Assembly (NCBI GenBank): GCA_938004075.1
Contig: CALKWP010000056.1
Location: forward strand, 1-5,934
DNA length: 5,934 nt
Reading direction: 5' to 3'
Origin: an uncultured Methanomassiliicoccales archaeon
GTDB lineage: Archaea; Thermoplasmatota; Thermoplasmata; SG8-5
Part shown: positions 1 through 4,813 of the stretch, one piece after another
Layout: the number at the start of each line of letters is the position of its first letter
Numbering within the stretch: position 1 is the first letter of the stretch
Program-made: the position numbers and the translations under genes
The notes under the pieces: generated by a model
The model's database searches: none
What the model saw: the letters and a program-made list of their open reading frames with translations, nothing else
Told to the model about the DNA's origin: nothing

Positions 1-26
1 ACTGCAAACTCAGTCTGTTTTTCGAA

Positions 27-118
27 TTGCATTGAAGCTTTTCTCTCATCCTTCGTTTGCCAAATGTAAAGCGTCGTCGCCGGAATACAAAAGGTAGAGA
101 GAAAAGCTTCTTGTGCAA
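27..118. repeat. Long interrupted inverted repeat (candidate RNA stem)
   Basis: Bases 34-47 are the exact reverse complement of 97-110 (14 pairs). Beyond a small internal loop, 27-31 pairs with 114-118 (5 pairs). Inside the 14-bp stem, 50-53 can pair with 91-94 across a 2x2 internal loop. The enclosed 43-49 bases contain no recognisable gene. A stem of this length is unlikely by chance and suggests a structured RNA or a long 3' untranslated region. Its strand cannot be decided, because no clear TATA box stands at a fitting distance on either side. I do not recognise a known family; SRP RNA and RNase P signature sequences were looked for and not seen. Confidence 0.55.
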
Positions 119-133
119 GATCCGCACAACAAG
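107..133. repeat. Hairpin that competes with the 27-118 stem
   Basis: TTGTGC (111-116) pairs with GCACAA (124-129) around the loop AAGATCC. Beyond a C-C mismatch, CTT (107-109) pairs with AAG (131-133). These bases are the same ones used by the right arm of the 27-118 stem (97-110 and 114-118), so the two folds exclude each other. That geometry is typical of conformational switches, but no regulated gene follows on the plus strand, so a switching role is only an inference. Confidence 0.4.
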
Positions 134-135
134 TT

Positions 136-162
136 TCGCCCCGCATTCGAGACGCGGGGCGA
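136..162. repeat. GC-rich 9-bp hairpin
   Basis: Bases 136-144 (TCGCCCCGC) pair perfectly with 154-162 (GCGGGGCGA) around a nine-base loop. This is among the strongest short stems in the window. No T-run follows on either strand, so it does not look like an intrinsic terminator. It sits between the long inverted repeat and the first tandem element and may be a domain of the same RNA. Confidence 0.5.
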
Positions 163-171
163 GTACCTGCC

Positions 172-305
172 ACCCCGGCCTCATCACCGAATTGTGCTCA
201 ATTCGGCTTGCTCGAATTGATGAATGTAAATGCTGGGTAGCTACAATTCTCGTACAGCCGAGGCTTTGCAGAATGGAGCAACAGAACGTCTCAGAATGCT
301 GGGTC
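172..305. repeat. Tandem structured element, copy 1 (candidate ncRNA)
   Basis: This is the first of two related elements about 163 bases apart. The copies share ACCCC-G-CCTCATC near the left end, an identical 15-base block (200-214), AGCTAC (239-244), CTCGTACAG (249-257) and GGGTC at the right end. A core hairpin is visible: CCGAATTG (187-194) pairs with CAATTCGG (199-206). An outer helix TCATCA (181-186) pairs with TGATGA (218-223), leaving an 11-base bulge CTTGCTCGAAT on one side. ACCC (172-175) can close against GGGT (301-304). Conservation of folding while the sequence drifts suggests an RNA, but orientation and family are unknown. On the minus strand, a TATA-like CTATATCG (320-327) lies a suitable distance before the element. 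Confidence 0.55.
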
Positions 306-334
306 AAGCGCACTTAATTCGATATAGATTCAAA

Positions 335-461
335 ACCCCGCCCTCATCGCCGAATTCAAAATTCGGCTTGCTCGCATCGATGTTAACAGATTGAGGCCGA
401 GCTACGATGCTCGTACAGACGGGGCATGCAGTAAACAAAGCGTCTGAGAAATGATGGGGTC
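335..461. repeat. Tandem structured element, copy 2 (candidate ncRNA)
   Basis: This is the second copy. CCGAATT (350-356) pairs with AATTCGG (360-366) around loop CAA, and the outer helix CATCG (345-349) pairs with CGATG (378-382). The 11-base one-sided bulge is kept as CTTGCTCGCAT (367-377). Relative to copy 1, pair A186-T218 has become G349-C378, a compensatory change that keeps the helix. The loop differs in sequence and length while the stem stays intact. TACGA (403-407) pairs with TCGTA (411-415), a hairpin that is only partly kept in copy 1. ACCCC (335-339) can close on GGGGT (456-460). The element ends beside the stop codon of the minus-strand hypothetical gene, so on the minus strand it would be in that gene's 3' region, and on the plus strand it would converge on it. 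Confidence 0.55.
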
Positions 462-473
462 GCCATCATTTCT
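447..473. repeat. 11-bp perfect stem-loop across the 3' end of the hypothetical gene
   Basis: AGAAATGATGG (447-457) is the exact reverse complement of CCATCATTTCT (463-473), with loop GGTCG. The stop codon of the minus-strand hypothetical gene (466-468) is inside the stem. No T-run follows on the minus strand, so it is not a standard archaeal terminator. It could be a 3'-end protecting or processing hairpin. It competes with the ACCCC/GGGGT closing pairing of element copy 2. Confidence 0.5.
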
Positions 474-864
474 TGTACTTGTGAATCAGCATATTGTCCC
501 AGTCCACATCGTTGTTAAAACCCTTCCCCTTGAGGAACTGGCTCATGGACTCTGTCACCCGGGCGACCTCCAGGCTTTTTGCGGAATGGTAGTGCCCGTA
601 GATGTAGAATTCAACTGGTTGGCTGGGCTTCTGGAGTATAGGGAATATCAGGCGCATGCGGCCTTGCCGGTTATACCCCTCCGGTTTTTTGTTCTTCTCC
701 AGGTCCATGAGATTCTCTGTTATCATCATGGTCATGACATCGTCCTCTTCCGGAAGCTGGCCGGTCTCCCTGAGGAACTTGACGAACATGTCTTTGTAAA
801 TCGGGAGGAGGTCCTTGTACTTCACGCCCTTCTCGAATATAATGTGTCCGCTTCTCACTTTCAT
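466..864 (-). CDS. Hypothetical protein, 132 residues
   Basis: I do not recognise this family. The protein is rich in Lys, Glu and Asp, has no cysteine, and shows no signal peptide or membrane segment, so it is probably a soluble cytoplasmic protein. The first 60 residues look mainly helical (charged stretches such as KDLLPIYKDMFVKFLRE). The later part has a short hydrophobic-aromatic stretch, VEFYIYGHYHSAKSLEV, that could be a beta strand followed by a helix, and the C-terminus is basic. Support for a real gene: codons favour G or C at the third position as in its neighbours, and a TATA box (896-903) is placed to give a leader of roughly 10 bases before the ATG. It is divergent from the recombinase gene and its 3' end abuts the tandem structured elements. 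The long plus-strand frame across it is a shadow. Confidence 0.75.
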   Translation of the reverse strand: MKVRSGHIIFEKGVKYKDLLPIYKDMFVKFLRETGQLPEEDDVMTMMITENLMDLEKNKKPEGYNRQGRMRLIFPILQKPSQPVEFYIYGHYHSAKSLEVARVTESMSQFLKGKGFNNDVDWDNMLIHKYKK

Positions 865-895
865 TTTAGTACCAACCTAAAATAGGGAGGTTCCG

Positions 896-903
896 TATTT
901 AAA
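896..903 (-). promoter_or_regulatory. TATA box of the hypothetical gene
   Basis: Read on the minus strand this is TTTAAATA. Its first base is 39 bases before the start codon at 864. With archaeal initiation about 25 bases downstream of the TATA centre, the transcript would begin near 875. Confidence 0.6.
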
Positions 904-949
904 GATTTGTGACTCAGGTATGATGTCCTATCCAAGCATTATACAACCA

Positions 950-957
950 TTTAAATA
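950..957 (+). promoter_or_regulatory. TATA box of the recombinase gene
   Basis: TTTAAATA, the same octamer as the divergent hypothetical gene's box. It predicts initiation near 978-982 and a short leader of about 10-14 bases before ATG 992. The predicted start falls inside the inverted repeat at 965-983. Confidence 0.6.
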
Positions 958-964
958 TTAGGAA

Positions 965-983
965 TTCGATATAGGATATCCAA
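965..983. promoter_or_regulatory. Imperfect inverted repeat between TATA box and recombinase start
   Basis: TTCGATAT (965-972) and ATATCCAA (976-983) are inverted copies with one mismatch, separated by AGG. The inner GGATATCC (974-981) is a perfect palindrome. The position over the predicted transcription start fits an operator, perhaps for self-regulation. The arms resemble the AT-rich arms of Xer/dif sites, but the central spacer is too short for a normal dif site. Confidence 0.3.
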
Positions 984-991
984 CGGATGGG

Positions 992-1549
992 ATGCCGATG
1001 CCGAAGAAGCTGCCGAAGTACCTCAAGGAACGCGAGGTAAGAAAACTGCTGGAAGCGCCCAGCAGGGAGAAGTTGCGCGATCGTTTGATATTGCGCATGC
1101 TGTACAGATGCGGCCTTCGGGTATCCGAATTGACGAAGCTCAAGATAGAGGACATCGACTTCGGTGACGCCACGCTCATGGTCAGGGCCGGCAAGGGCAA
1201 CAAGGACCGGCTCATCCCGGTGGACCACCAGACCCTTGATATGATTGAGTTCTTCATTGAGGATGCTACTTCAGGATACCTCATTCTATCCGAGCGCAAC
1301 GAGAAATTATCCACCCGCCAGGTCGAGCGTCTGGTCGAGGATTATGGCAGGGAAGCGGGAATAGAGCAGAAAGTTCACCCACACATGCTCCGCCATTCCT
1401 TCGCGGTGCATTGCCTGAAATCGGGCATGAACCTCAGGACCGTTCAGAAGATGCTGGGGCATTCCTCGCTGACGACCACCCAGATATACCTGGACATCAC
1501 AGGCGATGACATAAAGCAGGATTATTTCGAGCATCCACTCCCTGTTTGA
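992..1549 (+). CDS. Xer-like tyrosine recombinase, catalytic domain only
   Basis: This 185-residue protein is a tyrosine-type site-specific recombinase, which cuts and rejoins DNA through a 3'-phosphotyrosine. The full catalytic set is visible: Arg43 (in GLRVSEL), Lys68 (GKGNKDR), His131 and Arg134 (HMLRHS), His157 (LGHSS) and nucleophile Tyr166 (TQIYLDI). Typical XerA/XerC/D proteins are close to 280-300 residues, with an N-terminal helical core-binding domain. Here only about 12 residues precede the catalytic fold, and no in-frame coding sequence for the missing domain appears upstream. It has its own promoter, so it seems to be a genuine short form and not a truncation. ATG 992 is used; ATG 998 is a second in-frame choice. 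It may resolve chromosome dimers, or act as an integrase or invertase. No att sites or other phage or integrative-element genes are seen nearby. Confidence 0.9.
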   Translation: MPMPKKLPKYLKEREVRKLLEAPSREKLRDRLILRMLYRCGLRVSELTKLKIEDIDFGDATLMVRAGKGNKDRLIPVDHQTLDMIEFFIEDATSGYLILSERNEKLSTRQVERLVEDYGREAGIEQKVHPHMLRHSFAVHCLKSGMNLRTVQKMLGHSSLTTTQIYLDITGDDIKQDYFEHPLPV

Positions 1550-1560
1550 TTCCAACACGA

Positions 1561-1568
1561 TTATATAC
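1561..1568 (+). promoter_or_regulatory. TATA box of the deaminase gene
   Basis: TTATATAC starts 28 bases before ATG 1589, so transcription should begin at or within a base or two of the ATG. That implies a leaderless mRNA, and no Shine-Dalgarno sequence precedes the start, which agrees. Confidence 0.65.
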
Positions 1569-1588
1569 GAACAGGCATTTCCACAATC

Positions 1589-2872
1589 ATGGCAGGCAGC
1601 CTCCTGATAAAGAATGGCTGGGTCGTGACCCAGAACGCCAAGCGCGACATTTTGAAGGCAGATGTATTTGTGGAGAACGGCCGCATAGCCAGCATTGGAA
1701 AAGCTGTAGAGGCCGATGATGTCATTGATGCCACAAACTGCGCCGTAATACCGGGCCTCATCAACGCCCACACCCACATCTCCATGACATTGATGCGCGG
1801 CATCGCCGACGATGTCAAACTCGACAAGTTCCTTGAGAAGACTTTCAGGGTGGATGCCCTGCGCACCCCGGACGACATCCGAATCGGCGCGGAGCTGGGC
1901 GCAATAGAGATGCTGCGGTCCGGCTGCACCTCATTCCTTGACATGTACTACGGCCAGGATGAAATCGCCAAAGCGGTAACAGAATCTGGCATAAGAGGAT
2001 TCCTGGGCTGGGTCGTCCTGGACGAGCAGTTCACCACGCAGAAGGGGAAGCCGCTGGCCAACTGCGAAAAATTCATTGACAATCATTCCGGGAAGGAGCG
2101 CATCCATCCCCTGGTGGCGCTGCAGGGCGTGTATGTCTGTTCGGAGGAAACGCTCCTCGGCGCAAAGGAGCTGGCTGAAAGGAAGGACGCTATACTTCAC
2201 ATGCATCTTTCCGAGACCAGGAAGGAGGTTTACGACCATCAGTCGAAGACCGGCAAGCGCCCGGCGCACTGGCTTCATGACATTGGCTTCCTTTGCGATA
2301 GGTTTCTGGCCGCGCACTGCGCTTGGCTCACCATGGCCGAGATGCGGCTGATGGCTGAATCCGGGACGAGCGCGGCGCATTGCCCCGTCTCCAACATGAA
2401 GCTGGCCAGCGGTTTTGAAGCTCCCGTTCCCGAGATGCAGGGGCTGGGAATGGCCGTGGGTCTGGGCACGGACGGATGCTCCTCCCAGAACCGGCTGGAC
2501 ATGTGGGGGGAGATGAAGACCTGCGCGCTGCTCCACAAGGTGCAGCGGCTGGACGCTGGCATAATGGATGCGCAGCGCGTGTTCGACATGGCCACGATTG
2601 AAGGCGCAAGGGCCCTGATGATGGAAAAGGAACTTGGCAGCATCGAGCCTGGAAAGATTGCCGACCTTGCGGTCATCGACCTGAGGCATCCCGCCATGAC
2701 ACCCACGTTCCCCGCGAACCTGATTTCCAACCTTGTATACTCATGCCAGAGCGACTGCGTGCGGCACACTGTTGTGAATGGAAAGATGGTGATGCGAGAC
2801 GGAACAATCCACACGCTGAACCAGAGCGAGGTCGTAAGAAAAGCACAGAAAATTGCTGAAAAGTTCTTTTGA
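1589..2872 (+). CDS. Amidohydrolase, MtaD/DadD family adenosine-derivative deaminase
   Basis: The 427-residue protein belongs to the metal-dependent amidohydrolases that deaminate S-adenosylhomocysteine, 5'-methylthioadenosine or 5'-deoxyadenosine to the inosine form. In methanogens the DadD branch recycles by-products of SAM and radical-SAM enzymes. Visible features: an N-terminal beta-sandwich segment (about 1-55), metal ligands His61 and His63 (NAHTH), His206 with catalytic Glu209 (HMHLSET), His243 (AAHCAW) and Asp295 (GTDGCSSQNRLDM), the family motif HCPVSNMKLASG (264-275), and the closing beta-sandwich with GSIEPGKIADLAVID. Length is normal (about 420-440) and no key residue is missing. 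Family members differ in substrate preference, so MTA, SAH or 5'-deoxyadenosine cannot be chosen from sequence alone; guanine, cytosine or chlorotriazine hydrolases are less likely. It follows the recombinase gene by 39 bases but has its own TATA box. Confidence 0.9.
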   Translation: MAGSLLIKNGWVVTQNAKRDILKADVFVENGRIASIGKAVEADDVIDATNCAVIPGLINAHTHISMTLMRGIADDVKLDKFLEKTFRVDALRTPDDIRIGAELGAIEMLRSGCTSFLDMYYGQDEIAKAVTESGIRGFLGWVVLDEQFTTQKGKPLANCEKFIDNHSGKERIHPLVALQGVYVCSEETLLGAKELAERKDAILHMHLSETRKEVYDHQSKTGKRPAHWLHDIGFLCDRFLAAHCAWLTMAEMRLMAESGTSAAHCPVSNMKLASGFEAPVPEMQGLGMAVGLGTDGCSSQNRLDMWGEMKTCALLHKVQRLDAGIMDAQRVFDMATIEGARALMMEKELGSIEPGKIADLAVIDLRHPAMTPTFPANLISNLVYSCQSDCVRHTVVNGKMVMRDGTIHTLNQSEVVRKAQKIAEKFF

Positions 2873-2878
2873 TTGCGA

Positions 2879-2885
2879 TTTTTTT
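2879..2885 (+). terminator. Oligo-T terminator after the deaminase gene
   Basis: Seven consecutive T bases begin six bases after the stop codon with no clear hairpin. Archaeal RNA polymerase commonly terminates at such runs. Confidence 0.5.
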
Positions 2886-2911
2886 CACATAATAATCACG
2901 GGCCACCATAG

Positions 2912-2928
2912 TATTTAAGTAATATATT
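2912..2928 (+). promoter_or_regulatory. TATA region of the small GTPase gene
   Basis: Two overlapping AT-rich boxes are present, TATTTAAG (2912-2919) and AATATATT (2921-2928). The first predicts initiation near 2940, which gives a leader of about 38 bases before ATG 2978. Confidence 0.5.
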
Positions 2929-2961
2929 CATCATATATGTGTTAAATGGCTTGCCTAGGCC

Positions 2962-2967
2962 AGGGGA
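2962..2967 (+). promoter_or_regulatory. Purine-rich ribosome binding site before ATG 2978
   Basis: AGGGGA lies about 10 bases before ATG 2978. It supports this start over the in-frame GTG at 2939, which would add 13 residues not expected before the first strand of a Ras-like fold. GTG 2939 is at a leaderless distance from the TATA box, so it cannot be fully excluded. Confidence 0.4.
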
Positions 2968-2977
2968 AAGATTCCAT

Positions 2978-3457
2978 ATGGCGATAATTGACAGGAAGAT
3001 AGTTGTCCTGGGCGATTCCGGGGTTGGGAAGACATCCATAGTCCAGAGATACGTGAACGACAGATTCAGCGACAATTACAGGCCGACAACCGGAGCGCAG
3101 CCCCTGAAGAAAACGCTGGAACACGGCGGCGACACGGTGAAACTGGTGATATGGGACGTCGCAGGGCATCTTCTTAACCTCCATCCAGCATATTCTTCTG
3201 ACGCGGATGGTGTCCTCCTGGTCTGCGACATGAGCCGGGTCGAGAGCGCAGAGGTGATGAAGCGTTGGCTTGGAATCATCTCCGCGAAGCTGGGCAATGT
3301 CCCCCTTGTCATAGCTGCCAACAAGTCAGACATCGCTGAGTTCCACCAGAAATGCGCGAACCAGCTGCCGACAGGTGTTCATATCGTGGTCACATCTGCG
3401 AAGACAGGCTCCAATGTCGAAAAGCTGTTTCAAGATTTGATCTCTAAAATCCTTTAA
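2978..3457 (+). CDS. Ras/Rab-like small GTPase
   Basis: The 159-residue protein (from ATG 2978) is a single-domain P-loop GTPase of the Ras superfamily, a GTP/GDP switch. All five G boxes are present: G1 GDSGVGKT (12-19), G2 with Thr37/Thr38 in YRPTTGA, G3 DVAG (60-63) after Trp59, G4 NKSD (115-118) and G5 SAK (140-142). His64 stands where Ras has catalytic Gln61, so intrinsic hydrolysis may be altered. The protein ends KIL with no C-terminal cysteine motif for prenylation and no N-terminal lipidation signal, so any membrane attachment would need a partner. No exchange factor, GAP or roadblock/longin gene is seen nearby. It has its own promoter, and its stop codon overlaps that of ubiX on the other strand. 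Small GTPases of this kind occur in several archaeal lineages, but most of their functions are unknown. Confidence 0.9.
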   Translation: MAIIDRKIVVLGDSGVGKTSIVQRYVNDRFSDNYRPTTGAQPLKKTLEHGGDTVKLVIWDVAGHLLNLHPAYSSDADGVLLVCDMSRVESAEVMKRWLGIISAKLGNVPLVIAANKSDIAEFHQKCANQLPTGVHIVVTSAKTGSNVEKLFQDLISKIL

Positions 3458-4023
3458 CGCTGGCCTACGGTATCCGGATCCCACCTATGCGCAACATCAT
3501 TCTCGATATCAAGCGTATCCAGTATTCTCCCAACGACAAAATCCACAAGATCCAGCGCGGTCTCCGGGCGGCCGTAGAACCCTGGCATGGCAGGAAGCAT
3601 CAGCCCGCCTTCCCGGGAGATGCGAAGCATATTTTCAAGATGTATTCCGGAGAGCGGGGTTTCCCTGGGGACGATTATCAGCTTTCTGCGCTCCTTCAAT
3701 GCCACTGACGCGGCTCTCGTGATCGCGTTATCGCCGATGCCGCAGGCTATCTTCGCCAGCGTTGTCATGGAACAGGGAACGATTACCATAGCATCGAACG
3801 GCTGGCTTCCGGAGCAAATCAGGGAGTTCATATCATCGTTCTGGTAAGTTTCATGAGCCATATCTTCCAGTTCGGAATACTCGATTCCGGTCTCATCCGG
3901 AATTATCTGCTTGGCTGTCTCCGAGGCCACAAGAAATACGCGGCACTTTTCGGAAAGCTCCTCCACCAGCCTTGTCGCGTAAAGCGCGCCCGATGCTCCA
4001 GTTATGCCAACTATTACGTCCAT
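3454..4023 (-). CDS. ubiX: Flavin prenyltransferase UbiX
   Basis: UbiX transfers a dimethylallyl group from dimethylallyl phosphate to reduced FMN, making the prenyl-FMN cofactor of UbiD-type decarboxylases. The 189-residue length is normal. Visible motifs: GITGASGA (6-13) for FMN phosphate, VASETAK (32-38), PCSM (83-86), and the set Lys110, Glu121 (RETPLS), Tyr150 (PGFYGRP) and Arg166. Their spacing equals that of Lys129, Glu140, Tyr169 and Arg185 in the Pseudomonas enzyme, so the active site looks complete. The ATG is four bases after the stop of the KaiC-like gene, which suggests co-transcription and coupled translation. No ubiD is in the window. In archaea a likely client is the UbiD-like phosphomevalonate-derivative decarboxylase of the modified mevalonate route, but aromatic acid decarboxylases are also possible. 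Confidence 0.95.
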   Translation of the reverse strand: MDVIVGITGASGALYATRLVEELSEKCRVFLVASETAKQIIPDETGIEYSELEDMAHETYQNDDMNSLICSGSQPFDAMVIVPCSMTTLAKIACGIGDNAITRAASVALKERRKLIIVPRETPLSGIHLENMLRISREGGLMLPAMPGFYGRPETALDLVDFVVGRILDTLDIENDVAHRWDPDTVGQR

Positions 4024-4027
4024 GCCA

Positions 4028-4741
4028 TCATTCCGTTACCATCTCGAATTTCGCCCCGTCGAAGAGCAATGGGTAGTATGAGCGGTCATGATTGGTCTTC
4101 CTCATCTTGAAGACGCTCAGGAACAGGTTCACGCGGCGGCCGCTCTTCTCCAGGTCCAGGTGGATCAGGCCGTCAGCCAGGAAGTCCTCGACGCCGAACA
4201 TCCCGAATAATTCCTTATCGGGGTCAAGCATCTCCGATATTATGAAAATGCTCATGTCCAGCTCCCTCAATTTCTCGAAGAAGAAGAAAATGTCGCTCCT
4301 GGGATTGGGGAATGTGGCCAGCGAGTAGAGCGCAGCCAGGGAATCCAGGACCAGGATGTCGCATGCGTACTTTGTCTTGTAGGTTTGAACGGTCTGGAGT
4401 ATTGAATCCACCCAGTTAACTTCCTCGTTCACGGTCTTGGACTTGGTCTCCTTCCTGAGCCGCGTCATGTCTATCACGACAATCCCGGACTCGGAAAGCT
4501 CCCGGGGGTCCATGCCCAGCTTGATCATGTGCTCAAGGAGGCTGACGCGGGACTGCTCGAGGGTCACATAGATGCCGCGCTTCTTCTTGATCTTGGCATT
4601 GTTGTACAGAATATAGTAGGAAAGCGTGGATTTCATAGTTCCGGCCCTGCCGCAGATCAGCGTGATATACTTCTCCGGAATGCCGCCTTCCATGCGCGGG
4701 TCCAACCCGCCAACGAAAGTCCTTATCCTCCCTTCAGCCAT
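4028..4741 (-). CDS. KaiC/RecA-like single-domain ATPase
   Basis: The 237-residue protein has one RecA-fold KaiC-type domain. Walker A is GRAGTMKST (31-39), with Met36 where the standard motif has Gly before the catalytic Lys37. Glu62 in VTLEQS is the likely catalytic acid region, Walker B is DILVLDS with Asp133, and the C-terminal signature LSVFKMRKTNHDRSYYPLLFDGAKFEM is typical of KaiC-like proteins. KaiC itself has two such domains; this single-domain form belongs to the large archaeal RadA/KaiC/GvpD group, whose members include RadC-like and archaellum-associated proteins. It is not FlaH/ArlH by context, since no archaellum genes are present. A good ribosome site and its own TATA box precede it, and ubiX follows by four bases. 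A signalling or regulatory ATPase role is inferred; the target is unknown. Confidence 0.88.
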   Translation of the reverse strand: MAEGRIRTFVGGLDPRMEGGIPEKYITLICGRAGTMKSTLSYYILYNNAKIKKKRGIYVTLEQSRVSLLEHMIKLGMDPRELSESGIVVIDMTRLRKETKSKTVNEEVNWVDSILQTVQTYKTKYACDILVLDSLAALYSLATFPNPRSDIFFFFEKLRELDMSIFIISEMLDPDKELFGMFGVEDFLADGLIHLDLEKSGRRVNLFLSVFKMRKTNHDRSYYPLLFDGAKFEMVTE

Positions 4742-4747
4742 AGAAAT

Positions 4748-4753
4748 TCACCT
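4748..4753 (-). promoter_or_regulatory. Strong ribosome binding site of the KaiC-like gene
   Basis: AGGTGA on the minus strand matches the 16S anti-Shine-Dalgarno over six bases and is six bases before the ATG. It is the best such site in the window, where other genes look leaderless or short-leadered. Confidence 0.65.
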
Positions 4754-4776
4754 GTTGGCATGTAAGGTGAAAGCGT

Positions 4777-4784
4777 ACATATAA
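4777..4784 (-). promoter_or_regulatory. TATA box of the KaiC-like/ubiX operon
   Basis: On the minus strand this reads TTATATGT. Initiation is predicted near 4756, giving a leader of about 15 bases that just includes the AGGTGA site. It lies in the gap after secG, so the operon need not depend on secG transcription. Confidence 0.55.
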
Positions 4785-4813
4785 TTATTTCTATGGCGGA
4801 GGCAATTACAGAA

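Noticed and set aside
45..70. A degenerate third copy of the tandem element
   Set aside because: Only CTCATC and AATGTAAA are shared with copy 1; the core hairpin and the CTTGCTCG bulge are absent.
57..317. Open frame of 86 codons on the plus strand in the first 320 bases
   Set aside because: The translation is a low-similarity mix rich in Arg and Cys. It spans the hairpins and element copy 1 and has no suitable promoter or ribosome site, so it is best explained as chance in structured non-coding DNA.
172..461. C/D box or H/ACA guide RNAs in the tandem elements
   Set aside because: TGATGA occurs in copy 1 and CTGA with ATGATGG in copy 2, but the boxes are not at matching positions in the two copies and no paired box C/D set or ACA end is conserved.
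1..461. SRP RNA, RNase P RNA, tRNA or CRISPR array
   Set aside because: The conserved core sequences of SRP helix 8 and RNase P were not found, no T-loop or cloverleaf is seen, and two diverged 130-base copies are not CRISPR repeats.
451..885. 144-codon plus-strand frame opposite the hypothetical gene
   Set aside because: It is the antisense shadow of the minus-strand gene, which has a TATA box at the right distance and normal codon use. The plus-strand frame has neither.
316..974. AATTCGATATAG at 316-327 and 963-974 as attachment sites bounding a mobile element
   Set aside because: A 12-base match is expected about once by chance in this length. The hypothetical gene between them shows no mobile-element features, and no duplication of flanking sequence is visible.
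2939..2977. GTG 2939 as the start of the small GTPase
   Set aside because: It would add 13 residues before the first beta strand of the G domain. ATG 2978 has a purine-rich ribosome site and gives the usual N-terminus, though the GTG is not impossible.
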